64,000 bases of DNA from Tupaia tana (GCA_026018925.1 JAKSZU010000016.1:78750059-78814058), one strand, 5' to 3'; counted from the stretch's first letter, positions 1-11,411 are shown. The notes: generated from the letters alone by a model not told the origin. Numbers and translations: made by a program.

Positions 1-519
1 AAGTTCCAGTGGGGGCCATAAAACAGACCAATAATGATTACAGAAGAGGCTCAACAAGGTTAACTGAAGATTGAATCCCACAATGGAGGTGGAAGACTGC
101 CTATGGGAGTAAATGGGCCTTTATTGCCCTATGTAGGTAAAAACAAGTGACAGAGAGAGGAAGGAGCCTTAGAAAACTCCTGCATTCGCCATTTCTAATG
201 ACTCTACTGCCTTCTTTGGTAATGAGGGAATCTTGTTAGGGATTGGGACTGGACTAAGCACCAGAGACCTTCATTTGGTGTCTCCACACGGTGAGATCTG
301 TTTTGCCTGTCTGGGGTTCATTCTCCTATGGGTAGAGGCTGACCACTCTGGGTCAGCGTCTATATGAGACCAAGTATGGCCACATGAGAGGCCTAGAGCC
401 CTGGCTTCCCAAGGGAAGTGAGCTGGTCGCCTAAAAAGAGCATCTTTACAGCCAGACACATGGATGTTGTACTCAAGTTCTGATTATTTAATGCTATCCT
501 GAGCTATGATGTCTTTATG
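1..519. other. Unassigned single-copy DNA
   Basis: I recognise no repeat, exon or RNA gene here. The 62-codon minus-strand ORF at 271-459 has no motif and is expected by chance. Confidence 0.5.
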
Positions 520-645
520 TGAGAAACAGGGAAAATAACATAGCCTCTACAGGGTCACGTGCTGATTACATGAAATAAATGATCAAATGACCTGACACTG
601 CGCTGTGTACAAATTAAGCACTCAGAAAAATGGTAATTTTATGAC
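520..645 (+). repeat. MIR SINE, 3' half
   Basis: Diverged match to the MIR 3' half: a stretch like 'gaaacagggaaaataa' (compare 'aaaatggggataataa'), then 'acagggt', then a region resembling 'aaagcacttagcacagtgcc...ctcaataaatg'. MIRs are extinct tRNA-derived SINEs found in all mammals. Divergence is high, so the limits are approximate. Confidence 0.4.
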
Positions 646-2339
646 CCATCACTTTGTTGATTTAACGAACTATATCACTGGACAGACTTAGATTTTGACT
701 CAGACATTAGCAACTATCGACAGATCTGGGCCACCCACTTCTCTCATCCTTGATTTAGTTTCCTTTCTTGCCACCTGCCTTCCTGCCTCTTCTATTCCAA
801 TGTAGAGTTTGCCCATTTCCTGATGCTGTTTCCTCTACGCTCTGACATTTCCAAACCCAGCTTTGCTTTGTTATAAATACCCACACAGGTATTCCTGTGG
901 CTGAGAGCATTTCTTCCTTGCCCTGCACTTCTTAGCACACGTCTCCTTAGGCAGCTTCTACAAGCAGCTTCTCTGCGCAAAATGACATAGTAATACAAAT
1001 CAGTTTGTACCAGAGTGTTTGCTGGCACCTCAAGAATTCCTGTCCTCCCTGAAGACCATCTTTCCACAGGCAGGAACCAGATTTCTGAATAGAAAGTCTA
1101 AAACCGTGTCTCGTGTTGGAAAAGGAAAAGTGTTTTCTATTTATTGGAGCTTTCTAGAGCAGAGAAAACAAAGAATAGACTCACATCTCAATAGATGATC
1201 TCAGGACAGGAAAAAAGTGTGATGAGTAGTTAGGCTTTTTGCTGAAGGGAGGTTTCCCTCTGAATGCTGCAGGGTGAATTTTCCTGGTGCAGAGGAGAGA
1301 AAGGTCATCGCCTTCAGAAAGGACAGGATGCACAGACATAGAGAGACAGATTGGAAAGAGTTCTCTGTGGTTAAGGCATAAAAATGTGCAATGGCAGATG
1401 AGGCTGGGGAAGAAACGTGGAGTCCATCGTTGAACAGAAGAACACACCTGAGAAAAGGGCACCGAGAAAAGATGCAGGAAGACAAGTGAGGAAATTGCAG
1501 CAAATATAACTGGACCCTTCTGTGGGAATTCCCAAAGGACATCAAGAACATTGACTTAATTATGCCAGCACCGGAGCTGAGGCCTCCTCCAAGCATAAAC
1601 CTATTAGGGATCCCATTGCAGCAGAACAGAGCTCCCTCGGGTGTCTTAGAATCAAGGGGAAAAATTCTTGGAGCAAGTATTTTTGGCTAAGGGTGAAACA
1701 AGCTGAAGTATTCGAATTGTTACAGTCCTATTTAAAAGGCAAAATTCACCATGAGTTCAAAGCATATCCTCATTCAAGATGACAACTCAACAGTGAATTC
1801 TCAGAGACATTAACAGGAAGAGTTATAAGGAACATAGCGAAGGAGTTAAAATTTGAAGGGAAAAAGGATTGGGGATTATATGGACTTGAACTATGGAAAA
1901 GGTTGAAATGCATTCAAGAAAGCAATAAAGACTAGTGAACCAGAAACTCCCTGCTCACTTATGATAAAATATCTAGTTAATACCAAATAAAAGATTCAAA
2001 TAGACTTGTTATGGTTCTTTAGAAAGTCTCTCTAAAATAATACCCATATCCCCCCTTCTTTAAAAAGCACTTTCACAAATAAAGTGTTGCCTTTAGGAAG
2101 GAAGATTGGCTATGGGGAGTAAGCAGCTTAGTTAGAATGAAAAAGATATGAGAGGAACATAATTTCTGAACTTGAAATTGTTCTTAGACACTGCACGGAG
2201 AATCCCACCTTGCAAACAAGACTCGCCATTTATTTTATATAGGTAGTCATGGGCCATCTTGAACACAGAAATGCACATTGGCATAATGAAAGAGATGGAA
2301 AATTAAATTGACAATTGCAGTAAAAGCTGGACAGATCTC
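646..2339. other. Unassigned DNA, no gene or repeat recognised
   Basis: About 1.7 kb with no repeat I can name. Two overlapping minus-strand ORFs (93 and 131 codons, 1181-1596) are low-complexity Ser/Leu/Phe-rich translations without a domain or splice context, so I do not call them genes. Confidence 0.5.
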
Positions 2340-2545
2340 TAAAAGAGAATGTATTAGGTGGTTCAAGAGCATAGAGAAGGGGCTGCCCAATGACTGGAAA
2401 ATCAGGAAGACATCCTAGAAGAGGTGATATTTGAGCCAGTTCTTGAAAAAATCAATAGGAGTTCACCAGGTTGGAGAATGACCTCCACCTGGAAAGAACA
2501 GTCTGGCAGCAAGAGAGCATCAGTGAAGTGGGTCTAGGGCTGTGG
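2340..2545 (-). repeat. L2 LINE fragment
   Basis: The reverse complement resembles the L2 3' region. On the plus strand it reads 'gaggtgatatttgagccag' followed by 'tcttgaaaaaatcaatagga', which matches the L2 antisense motif 'gaggtgacatttgagctgagacctgaa...'. L2 is an ancient, dead LINE. Limits are approximate. Confidence 0.5.
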
Positions 2546-2710
2546 AGAGGTCATAGGTGGGGTGGCATACCAGGGGTCTGCCAGACGGGAGACCAAAGAT
2601 GCTTTGTCTTCTCTCTGTCTGTGAATAGTGTTGCTTATAAGAAACGCATATCTGAAGAGAATTTAGGAGATGTCTAGGAGTGGGCTTTCCCTGAGTCCTG
2701 AAGGTACAGA

Positions 2711-2742
2711 GCATGAGTCAAGTTAAGCATGAGTCAAGTCCA
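2711..2742. repeat. 16-bp tandem duplication
   Basis: Two adjacent 16-bp units begin with GCATGAGTCAAGT (2711-2726 and 2727-2742) and differ only at the last three bases. This looks like a replication-slippage duplication. Confidence 0.8.
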
Positions 2743-2811
2743 GTCCTGTTCCTCTCCTCAAAAAAAAAAACCAAAAAAACAAAAAACACCAATTTAAGAC
2801 ATTCATCTTCC

Positions 2812-3296
2812 CTGCATTAGTTTCCTACATCTGCTGTAACGAATTGCTGAGAATTAGGTGGCTTCAAACAACAGCAATGTACTATTACACTAGCTGGAGG
2901 CCAGAACTGTGAAACTGCAGCGTCCGCAGTGCCGGCACCTTCTGGAGGCCGAGGGAGTCTGTGTTGTGCCTGCCTTCCGCCTTCGGGTAGCTGCAGAAAT
3001 TGTGGAGTTCTCTGCCTTCTTGCTGCACCGCTCCAGTGTCTTCCTCTGTCTCACATGGCCCTGTGCTGCGGGTCTCTCTGTCCTCTCCTTCCCTGATTCT
3101 TTTAAGGACACACATCATCAGACTTAGGGGCCACCCTAAATCCAGAGTGACCTTCTCTCAAGATCCTCAGCTTTATCCTCTCTGAAAAAAGATGCCTATT
3201 TCCAAATAAGATCATGTCACTGGTACTGGGGTTAGGATTTGGTCCTATCTTTTTGCGGCTGCTATTTAACCTATAACACCCTATTCTATTGTTTCT
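2812..3296 (-). mobile_element. ERVL-MaLR type LTR (MLT1-like), solo, antisense
   Basis: Read antisense, this carries the MLT1-type layout: start near 'cattagtttcctacatctgctgtaac', 'ggtggcttcaaacaacag', 'ggaggccagaact', 'cacatggccctgtg', 'tttaaggacacacatcat', 'taggggccaccctaaatcc', and 'tatttccaaataagatcat' at the far side. Length (about 480 bp) fits a nearly complete LTR. No internal retroviral genes are attached, so it is a solo LTR. The SINE at 3327 lies just beyond it. Confidence 0.75.
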
Positions 3297-3326
3297 AAAC
3301 GTTTTTATTTTTCTTTTCCTTATTTT

Positions 3327-3570
3327 TATTATTTTAGCTTTTTGCTGCAGGGCATGTGTGTTTGCTTGAGAGAGACAGAGAGAGATAGAGGGAGGGAAAG
3401 TAGAAATCTCTCAGGAGGATGGGCACGCCACAATCCCTTCTCCTCTATTCTCCTCTCGGGATTTTGGGCATGCACACACACAGACCCCGCATGATTTCCA
3501 AGCCACTGGGTCCGGGACTTGAACCACAGTGGGAGTCCAGCGCCTTAGCCACTACACCACCTGCTGACAC
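3327..3570 (-). mobile_element. tSINE-A copy (older subfamily)
   Basis: Antisense tRNA-derived SINE. It has a T-rich tail side, 'tttttgctgcagggc' (young copies read 'tttttgctatagggc'), a GA-rich stretch, 'cacgccacaatcccttctcctc', 'gggattttgggcatgcac', an antisense box B 'gggacttgaacc' and an antisense box A region 'agccactacaccacctgctg'. Its head reads CAGCAGGTGGTGTAGTGG in the sense direction, marking the older GGTGG-type subfamily. Confidence 0.9.
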
Positions 3571-4130
3571 TGCAAAGTTTTCTTTTGTAGAGAGAAGTGG
3601 ACTTGGTAACTTTAAAATTCGAAAAGTGCAGTTCTAATAATTATGCTGTCCAAGGTTGGTGGGCATGGCTCTGGAGAGCAGAGCTGGAGGCAAGGATTAA
3701 AGTATTGATACATAAGGCTGAGAGTAGGGGACAAAAGGACGGGAGGCAAGGAAAGACAGGCAGTAGTGCCACACGCTGCATTTTCTTGCTGGCCACGGCT
3801 GTGTAACATGCTGCAAAGAGGCATGTGGAGCTTGCTTAGTCACTATGGTGGCCCTGCAGAAGGGATTGTCTGAGAAAGTGTTGCAAGAAGGAACTGTACC
3901 TGGGAAATCTCTGTAAAGAAGTAAGAGAGGGAGGGTGGGTGGTGTTGGAGTGGTAAAATGCCACACTTTGTGAGGCCGACCCACGTGGGAGGACCAGCTG
4001 AGGCTGAGATGATTGAGGACTCTGCTGGGCTGCTGTTTCCATGTCTGTCTTTCTCTTCCTCATGGGAGAAATAAAAGAAATAGTAATAAATGAAAAGAGA
4101 AGAGGAATGTATCGCCTACTTCCCTTTGGT
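3571..4130. other. Unassigned DNA
   Basis: No gene or nameable repeat. The segment near 3940-4070 vaguely resembles a tRNA SINE head followed by a CT-rich region, but not enough to call. Confidence 0.45.
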
Positions 4131-4330
4131 TAAATTTTTTATATTTTCTTCTTGAGAGAAAAAGAGAGTGAATCACCCCAAACAGAGTCCTTGCTCCGTG
4201 AGCCCAGAACACAGGCACACAGGTATGCCTGGTGTGCACAAAGAGGCTCTAGGACACAACTTGGGGCCTTCCCACATGGGTCTGGTTTTGTACCGCTGTG
4301 CCACTGTCGGGCCTCCGGCCATTCCATGGA
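4131..4330 (-). mobile_element. tSINE-B copy (second SINE family)
   Basis: Read antisense: a T-rich tail, 'gagagaaaaagagagtga', and near the 3' limit 'ccgctgtgccactgtcgggcc', whose complement (GACAGTGGCACAGCGG) looks like a tRNA box A region. The body segment, in sense 'gtcctagagcctctttgt', recurs at about 10,990 as 'gtccagagcctctctgt'. Tail and head match the copies at 10,905 and 36,205. I define this family only from these three copies. Confidence 0.5.
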
Positions 4331-6285
4331 GAACCAATTCTCCATACTTGAAGGTTACATTGTCAGCTTTTGACCATCCCCCAGAAAGCTGGGGCCAGGT
4401 GTGCAGCATGGCATTCTGTCCAAGACCAGAAGTGAAGGGCCGACTCTGTAGGGCTCAGCATGATGGGATTAAGGGTTGACTAGGTGCAGGTCCTCGACTT
4501 CCACCCCAGCCAGCCTAGGGAGGTGGTCCAGAATTTGGCCAAGTGGTCCAGATTGTGGATGTACTTTCCTAAAGAAGGAGGCTGTGGAGGGGAGTCTAAT
4601 AAGGCTTATGTTTAGTGCCTGATACTAGAATCAAGGCAGTGTTGATGGGGACAGCTTTTACACCAACAGTTTTCTGCAAGCACTAAAGATTTTTACTATC
4701 TAGGCGTGTAGTAGTAGGGAGAAGAAGGAGCTCAGAGACTCTGCTGACTTATGCTTCCCTTTCATAGCAGAAATGCTACACTAAAACAAAGATATGCCCT
4801 TGACTAGGAGGTTTAGGAAATCGTATAATGATTTATTTTCTAAAATACAAAGTAAACAAAGAAACAATATGTATATCTTTTACCTGAATTATTTACTTTT
4901 TTTTACTTAACAAGAAGAGAGGGGGGAGAGAGAAATAATATCTACCCAACCCAAGCAGTTTTATTATTTTTTTAATGGTGAATCTTGCTAGAACCATAAT
5001 GAAGCTCTGGAAGAAATAAAAACTTATGATCAGAACAAGCATTATAGACATTTATGTAAAACTGGAAGTGAATAGTATTTTCCCATCTGTTACTAATTCA
5101 TAACCAGATTTTCTCTGGTATTGGGACTGAAGTACATTTTTATAATTCATTTCTTGGCTTCAACTGTTGGGGAGTTCTCGTCTTTGTTAATTTCACAACA
5201 TCAGATGTTCAGGAGGAAGTTACCATTATGACGCAGAGGCAACACACGATCAATTCCAAGAGGGAAGGATGCAGGCAGAGAAAGTGGTGAATCGGAGCTT
5301 TTAAAATAGAACTGTATTTCTAAACACACCAAGCTCCAGGAAGCTATTGGGGAAACTGGGAGATGGCTCTGGGGCTGGGTTTTAGGGTCTTATATGCACA
5401 GTTACAGCACACCAGGCCATCCTTGGGTCCAATAGCCTTCTGTAAGCCTGTGCCTCCAACCACGCCAAAACCCATGAACTAACTACTCATTGCAAAGGTG
5501 AATGAACGCTTAACAGCACAGGAGTGACTTGCCCGAGTAAGGGGAAGAGGGAGAGAGAGAGTGACAAAGACAGAAACACAGGGAAACAGAGACAGAGACA
5601 GGTATTAGGGAGAGTTCTACACTTAGACAATCCCACACTTTGATGTCCTTGTCTAGAACATTGTCATAACTGACAGGATGGAAAAATCACTATTTCTTCA
5701 GGGTAACATTCCCTGGCAAACATTTCCATGAACCAACAGATTATCATTCTAATAATCTCCTGCGTGGCTGCAATTTGTGAGCCACATAAAGCAAGATAGA
5801 ATGAGACCCAAGCTGATGAAGATTTAATGTATTTTGGCCCAATCTATGGAATTTGGGGTAAAGCATTGTAAATGTATTTTCATTATTTTTCACCAAGGTT
5901 CATTTCTAAGTCTTTGCTTCCACATTGCTAAGCAGAAGCTACACTCTTCTTACCACGGAAACCTGTACTTGGTTATTTGATATACAAACATGGTCCGGAA
6001 CATCAAGTAAAAGGAAATGCGCTCACATGTGACATTTCTCAGAATGTGAATCTCGCCTTCCTGAACCAGCTGAGTCCGTTTCCTTGGACGGCCCTGTTCT
6101 CTTCCTTCCTGTCTCGTATTACTGACCCAGAACAGGGTAGTGGGTGTACAAAACTGGTACAACATTCTAGAAAATCGTGATTTTGATATGAGTCACGTTT
6201 AAAATGGTAAAAGAATCTGACATAGTTCTGTCAAATGCATGAATTCATCTTAAGGGGGTAATTCTAATTTGAAGAAAAATATTTT
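4331..6285. other. Unassigned DNA with a purine-rich tract
   Basis: No gene found. A GA/CA-rich low-complexity tract at 5537-5605 resembles the CT-rich stretch of the local SINEs, but I cannot align the flanks to them. A short GA tract also lies at 4912-4933. Confidence 0.45.
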
Positions 6286-6289
6286 CTGC

Positions 6290-6480
6290 TCACTGTTGTT
6301 GACCACATGTTATTTACAATAGTGAAAACTTCAAAACCATCTCAGTGAATTATCATGGGTATGAAAATTGTGGAACACCTGTTGGTTGGAGTAAACTGAT
6401 GACAATTGCTTTAAAATTCATTTTTGCAATTATTATGTAGTGATGTGGGATGATATTTCAGAGAAAGATGACCGCTAGTC
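6290..6480 (+). repeat. Old L1 3' UTR fragment (L1M-like)
   Basis: Weak similarity to the L1 3' region: 'ttatttacaatagtgaaaac' (compare 'tttataatagtgaaaaattgg'), then 'ggtatgaaaattgtggaa' and 'tttcagagaaagatg'. Low confidence because of age. Confidence 0.3.
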
Positions 6481-6785
6481 AGGCATGTATACTCTAAAAT
6501 TGGTCTATCGCCACACAGTGCTCTCTAGTTATTTAAATAGAAAGTGGGAGGAAAATGAGCAAATAAACCAGCACACCCCCTCCCCAAATTCTCTATTACA
6601 GTAGTAGACCTAGTCCTGATTTCTCTGAGCCCAACTCTTTAAAGTCATTCAAAGAAAACAGTGATAGAAATGTCAAGAGTAACAACAAAAGTTTCCTTAA
6701 AGATTTCTCTATAATAAACCCAGGATGAAGAAACTATTTTCATCTTGCAGAAGAAAATAGTGAAGACTAGGGATAATCGCTTTTT

Positions 6786-7198
6786 TGAGTTCTCACAACT
6801 ATTACACCAACTGCTGGTCCCTTTATTTATTTATTTATTTATTTGGAGAGGTTTTTGCTATAGGGCACGTGCACTCGCCAGACAGAGAGACAGAAAGCGA
6901 GAAATCACCCCCCGGGGGGGATGGCCATGCCACAATCCCTTCTCCTCCATTCTCTTCTCGGGATCATGGGCACGCACGCACATGCGCCCGGTGTGAGTTT
7001 TAAGCCACTGGGTCCAGGACACGAACCGCGGTCGACTACATGGGAGGCCAGTGACATAGCCATTATACTCACTGCTGGTCCCAAACATTTTCCAGGACTT
7101 GAACCGCAGTCATTGCCATGTGGGAATCCAGCACCTTAACCTTCACGCCACCTGCCAGTGCTGGAGAGGCTTTTGCTACTGAGTTCTCACAACTATTA
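6786..7198 (-). mobile_element. Composite SINE insertion between 19-bp direct repeats
   Basis: A perfect 19-bp direct repeat (TGAGTTCTCACAACTATTA) sits at 6786-6804 and 7180-7198. Between the copies, left to right, are a short tSINE-A head end ('caccaactgctggtccc'), a complete antisense tSINE-A (6822-7082), the antisense tRNA head of an older tSINE-A (about 7088-7160, 'ggacttgaaccgcag...cacgccacctgcc'), and a 3'-end scrap 'gagaggcttttgctac'. So pieces of three SINE units lie inside what looks like one TSD. It could be one insertion of a chimeric transcript, or a local tandem duplication of an already interrupted SINE. Confidence 0.75.
6822..7082 (-). mobile_element. tSINE-A copy, full length, young type
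   Basis: It begins with a (TTTA)n tail, then 'ggagaggtttttgctatagggcac', a central C6G7 inverted repeat at about 6907-6919, 'ccatgccacaatcccttctcc', an antisense box B near 'acacgaaccgcgg', and ends 'actgctggtccc'. It is the core unit of the composite insertion. Confidence 0.9.
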
Positions 7199-7510
7199 AA
7201 AGTTGGATGGAGCATTTGAAATCAGGTTGATTGAACAACATCTCTGGGTTACTGTGCCAGATAAAATATTTCTTAAAGTTACAATTAGAGAAAGAGGGAT
7301 TACAAAGTATTCAGAAAGGAAACCGGTAAGCATGAAAACAATGACAAAGAAAAATGAAAATAGAAATGAAGGACATAGTGAGTTCTGCTCTTGGAGAAGG
7401 AGAAAAATAAAATCATGAAATACCAGACTTTTTATAATCATTTTTTATTAGTCTCTGCAGCATTATCTCCAATGATGACAATGGCAACAGATACGTAGAA
7501 ATATAAAAAT

Positions 7511-7767
7511 GGGGACCAGCAGGTGGTACGGTAGGTAAGGCGCTGAACTCCCACATGACAGACGGTGGTTCAAGTTTTAGATCCAGAGGCTTGAAAATCA
7601 CTCCAGGCACATGTGTGCATGTGCCCAAAATCTCAAGAGGAGAATAGAGGGGAAGGGATTGCGACATGGCCATTTTCCCTGGGGCCTTTTTTCTCACTTT
7701 CCCTCTCTCTGTCTCTGTCTTTCTCTTTCTGGTGAGTGTACATGCAAAATATCTTTAAAAAATAATA
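7511..7767 (+). mobile_element. tSINE-A copy with TSD
   Basis: Sense copy starting GGGACCAGCAGGTGGTACGG. It contains 'gcttgaaaatcactccaggcac', 'gaggagaatagaggggaagggattg' and 'ccctggggcc', with an A-rich tail. The TSD ATAAAAATG lies at 7503-7511 and 7768-7776. Intermediate age, with the GGTGG-type head. Confidence 0.88.
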
Positions 7768-7890
7768 ATAAAAATGTTTACCCACAGGGGAGTGATGGAC
7801 CAGATTATGTTTCACCAACAAGACAAGATAGCATGCAGATGTTAAAAATTATCATTATGAAAACTGTATGAAAATATGGGAAATATTTTT

Positions 7891-8149
7891 TTTTTTTGGA
7901 GAGGTTTTTGCTATAGGGCGCGTGCGCTCGCCAGGCAGACAGAGAGAGACAGAGAGATAGAAAGCAGGAAATCACCCCCCAGGGGGGATGGCCATGCCGC
8001 AATCCCTTCTCCTCCATTCTCCTCTCGGGATCTTGGGCACGCACGCACACGCGCCCGGCGTGAGTTTAAGCCGCCGGGTCCGGGACTCGAACCGCAGTCG
8101 ACTACGTGGGAGTCCAGCGACATAGCCATTACGCTAACTGCTGGTTTCG
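7891..8149 (-). mobile_element. tSINE-A copy, young, CpG-rich, 15-bp TSD
   Basis: One of the least decayed copies. It keeps 'gggcgcgtgcgctcgcc', 'gcacgcacacgcgcccgg' and intact antisense box B (GGACTCGAACC, 8083-8093) and box A (CCATTACGCTA, 8126-8136). The TSD ATGGGAAATATTTTT is perfect at 7876-7890 and 8150-8164. Retained CpGs and the perfect TSD indicate recent insertion. Confidence 0.95.
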
Positions 8150-8329
8150 ATGGGAAATATTTTTGATCAGCTATGACATCCAAAAAGCAGAACACAAAAT
8201 GACCCGGACATTATTAATGCCATTTTGTAAAAATATAAGTCTATACTCATGGACTGGGGTAGGGTACATGGAAATGAAAATAATTGTGCTTTGGATAATA
8301 TTTCTGTATTGAAATCTAATGGGACTATT

Positions 8330-9139
8330 ATATCTTCTTTTCAATAATAGACATAAACACATACATATATTTAGGTATCATAATTTTCACATCTTTGCTC
8401 ATTTTAATATATAGAGCTCAACAAGATAAAAGAATAAATTCCATGCATCCATGCAAATGGACTAGAATAATGAACCTATTGCATCCATTATACGGCTTCA
8501 AAAATCATTAACTGTTTTTTCATAAGGCATCTTTATTACTATCACACTAATATAAAGTTTGAAAGAAACAGATCTCAATGATCATCACTGAGCCACGGGA
8601 AACTTCTTGTGTTAGAAGTGGATAAACTGTTGACTGACGCAGCTCAGGACCTGTCACTTGTCTCAGCCCTCCATCTGAGCCGAGAACTGCAGCCATGCTT
8701 AATGAAGAGGTAGGAATTAAGCTTTGAAGAGTATGAACGGAAAAAAGCTAGGAATCTTATGCCTAGTGCCACAGGGAGATGATTAAGTGGAACATAAATC
8801 AGGGAAACTAGTGTCCACCACCAAGACCTCAAGGTCCTTCAGAGATTCGCCAAGATGCTGGTTAGATTCATAGTAAGACTCAACTTCACCAAAGGGCATA
8901 GCCATTTCCACTCCTGATAAGTAGTTCTGACTCAGACATCAGAGGTCTGAGATGCAGATGGAAAATGATTTAGACCAAGGGGAGATATCTTAAAGACTAT
9001 AGCTAAATATCTCTAAGAAAGGGAAGGGGAGTTCTCTTTAAACTCTTCATCTATTTTTCCCTCTATTCACCCATCCATTCATCCAATAAATTATAATTTT
9101 ACAGAAATTAAAAGGCTTTCAGAATGTCTGGAACGTAAG
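8330..9139. other. Unassigned DNA
   Basis: AT-rich, no gene or repeat I can name. The 62-codon minus-strand ORF near 8644 has no supporting feature. Confidence 0.45.
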
Positions 9140-9290
9140 TATGAGGTTCGTCTTGACAGAGTTTGAAATCTTAAGAAGTGGCTTTGTCTAAAAGCTTAGA
9201 CTTCATTCTGAGCCCAATGAGAAACCACTGAAAAGTTCTGAGCAGCCAAGTGACAAAATAAAATTTGCTTCAGAAGCAAGTGGCTAGCAA
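9140..9290 (-). repeat. L2 LINE fragment
   Basis: On the plus strand it reads 'agcttagacttcattctgag', 'caatgagaaaccactga', 'gttctgagcagccaagtgac'. These match the L2 antisense series 'ggagtttggactttattct...aatgggaagccattg...tgagcaggggagtgacatg'. Confidence 0.6.
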
Positions 9291-10900
9291 TTAGCACAGG
9301 GTTACCACAGGGTTGTGGACTTCGATTTCTTGGAGAGGCAGATAGAAAAGGGGAGTGTCTGAGTTGTCTGGTTAAGCCTGGAAAGAGACATCCTAGCGGG
9401 TTTTCTGACACTGGGGCTTCAGAGTCTCCAATTATTTCAGGAAACCACGCCTTCCTTCTTTAATCATAAATAACCATCCTCCATTAATCAGACACTTAAT
9501 CTAACAGGTTCTGTTACTTCGAACCTCTGCTTTCCATAGCCAAGTGTAGCTATCAACTACTCATTGTCTCTAGGAGCAATATGACAGCATAGGAGAGCTG
9601 GAAAATGCTAGAAAATAATCTAGTCCTGGTTTTTCTCACTGTAATGACACCACCGCACCTCTCCAACAGTGGTTAGGAAACAAGTAGGTAAAACGCTAGT
9701 TGAGTGTTTTTAAAGGTAGAGCCAAGACACTTGATTGCAACCTTGTAGACTTCTTTCAGACTTTGGAGAAAAGTACAGAAAACTCACCATGTCATAGGCT
9801 CTTTCCTTTCCACTCACCAAACTCTCCCTAGCAGTAACCCAAAAATATGACAGCCAAATATCATCTATGTTAAATTACTTTTTCAATAGTAGATGATTTA
9901 TAGTTGATTAGGTAATTAAATCAAATACAAGTGGCTGAAAGTAAATCTATTTTTATCATCCCTGTAAATTAAAAGTTCCGCATCATAAAAAATCATGACC
10001 ATCTTGAAAATGACTAGTCAAGTGCCTTTTAGAGGCAAGTAGGATTTATTGTCAATTAACGTATTGAACTGTATAGTCAGCATAACCCTGTGCTCAAGAC
10101 TTTTAAAATTATTGGCTTCCGCTTCTGAGCTGTTCCCTGTGATGGTAATGAAATGTATCTAGCTAGTCTCATATTGAACAATTCCGTAGGTTGGGTTTAT
10201 ATCTCACTATAACAACATTTCATTTTATTATTATCTCCAATCCTCTGTAATGAATACAAATACATTCCTTTTTTCCATCACGAGTTTATCAATTTTCATT
10301 GATTTGCCTATAATGAATACAGTTAGGAAAAGAAAGGCAGACAGATCACATCCATTAAAGTGTCTTTAGCTTCAAAAGTTTGTCTGTGGCATTGTTTAAT
10401 TAAAAAAGAAAAAGAAAGTCATCAGGAAACTAATTAAAAAGAGACATTACTTTCCGGCCTGCTTAAAAATGAGAAGTCAATAATTATTACATAAAGGGAC
10501 TTAGAAGCTATTGTGCTTATAGAAATTTTGCATTTGTGTCTGGCCTCCTTGACAAAATAAGGTTATTAGTTCTTATGAAATATTTAGTATGTATGGATAG
10601 TCCCATATTATCTAGTATAATGTTTTATATTCTTTTAAGTTAATAAAGGCCAACCAGAACAATGAAAGCTAAGATGCACTTATTATAAGTTCAATTTTTA
10701 TAACTAGATATATTTGACAACTTATACACACGCCTCTTTTGGGACAAAGCTCTATAAACTCACCCAGGCTCTGTCTGTATCAGTGAGAAATTGCTCTGTG
10801 TGTCTGGCTATGCACATCTTTCTGTGTAATATGGCTTTTCTAAGATTCTTTGCAGAAAGAATGATTTTCTATTGTCGGTACCACTGAATGAGATGTTCCA
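9291..10900. other. Unassigned AT-rich DNA
   Basis: 1.6 kb without a SINE, L1 or MIR that I can see, the longest such clean stretch in the first 20 kb. It may be single-copy sequence. No ORF of note. Confidence 0.45.
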
Positions 10901-10904
10901 TGAA

Positions 10905-11410
10905 AATGAGTGGCAGCTAGCTGCGTGGGTGCAGTAGTAACACCAAAGCTCAGAGTTTCTGAAACCACAGGGGAAGGTCCCAGGTGCATGTCCAGAGCCT
11001 CTCTGTACATGCCAGGCTGGCTGACGTTGGGGGCAGTTCACAGCGTGGGGACCATGGAGAAGTCTTTCTCTCTCTCTCTCTCTCTTTTTTTTTTTTTTTT
11101 TTTTTGGAGAGGTTTTTGCTATAGAGCGCGTGCGCTCACCAGACAGAGAGAGACAGAGAGACAGAAAGCGAGAAATCACCCCCCCGGGGGGGTTGGCCTC
11201 GCCGAAATCCCTTCTCCTCCATTCTCCTCTCGGCATCTTGGGCACACATGCACACGCGCCCGGCGTGAGTTTAAGCCACTGGGTCCGGGACTCTAACCAT
11301 GGTCGACTACGTGGGAGTCCAGTGACATAGCCATTATGCTAACTGCTGGTCCCATCTTTCTCTCTTTTTGAATACATAAATAAATAAACACACTTTAAAA
11401 ATAAATAAGC
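10905..11410 (+). mobile_element. tSINE-B copy, interrupted by tSINE-A
   Basis: Sense copy of the second family: head-like 'gtggcagctagctgcgtggg', body 'gtccagagcctctctgtacat', a CT-rich stretch 'agtctttctctctctc', then (after the SINE at 11085-11354) the tail 'tctttctctctttttgaatac' with (ATAA)n and A-rich sequence. The tail matches the complement of 36,205-36,260. Confidence 0.5.
11085..11354 (-). mobile_element. tSINE-A copy, young
   Basis: Poly-T, 'ggagaggtttttgctatagagcgcgtgcgctc', a C7G7-type inverted repeat in the centre, 'gcacacgcgcccggcgtgag' and the end 'aactgctggtccc'. It entered the CT-rich tail of a tSINE-B copy. The TSD is near TCTTTCTCTCT (from 11063 and 11355) and is blurred by the CT repeat. 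Confidence 0.92.
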
Positions 11411-11411
11411 A

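Larger units (their letters stand above)
7443..8320 (+). repeat. Old L1 3' end, split by two SINEs
   Basis: Three pieces (about 7443-7510, 7777-7875, 8150-8320) together resemble an L1M-type 3' UTR, with motifs such as 'gcagatgttaaaaattatc', 'gggaaatatttttgatcagc' and 'gcagaacacaaaatgacccgg' (compare 'gcaggatacaaaattgta'). The tSINE-A copies at 7511 and 7891 interrupted it later. Confidence 0.45.

Noticed and set aside
3940-4070. Extra SINE copy
   Set aside because: Only a tRNA-like fragment and a CT-rich part, without alignable body or TSD.
5537-5605. SINE remnant in a GA-rich tract
   Set aside because: Low complexity only; flanks match neither SINE family.
10808-11245. 145-codon minus-strand ORF
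   Set aside because: Most of it is antisense SINE sequence with a Lys/Arg run from the poly-T and CT repeat.
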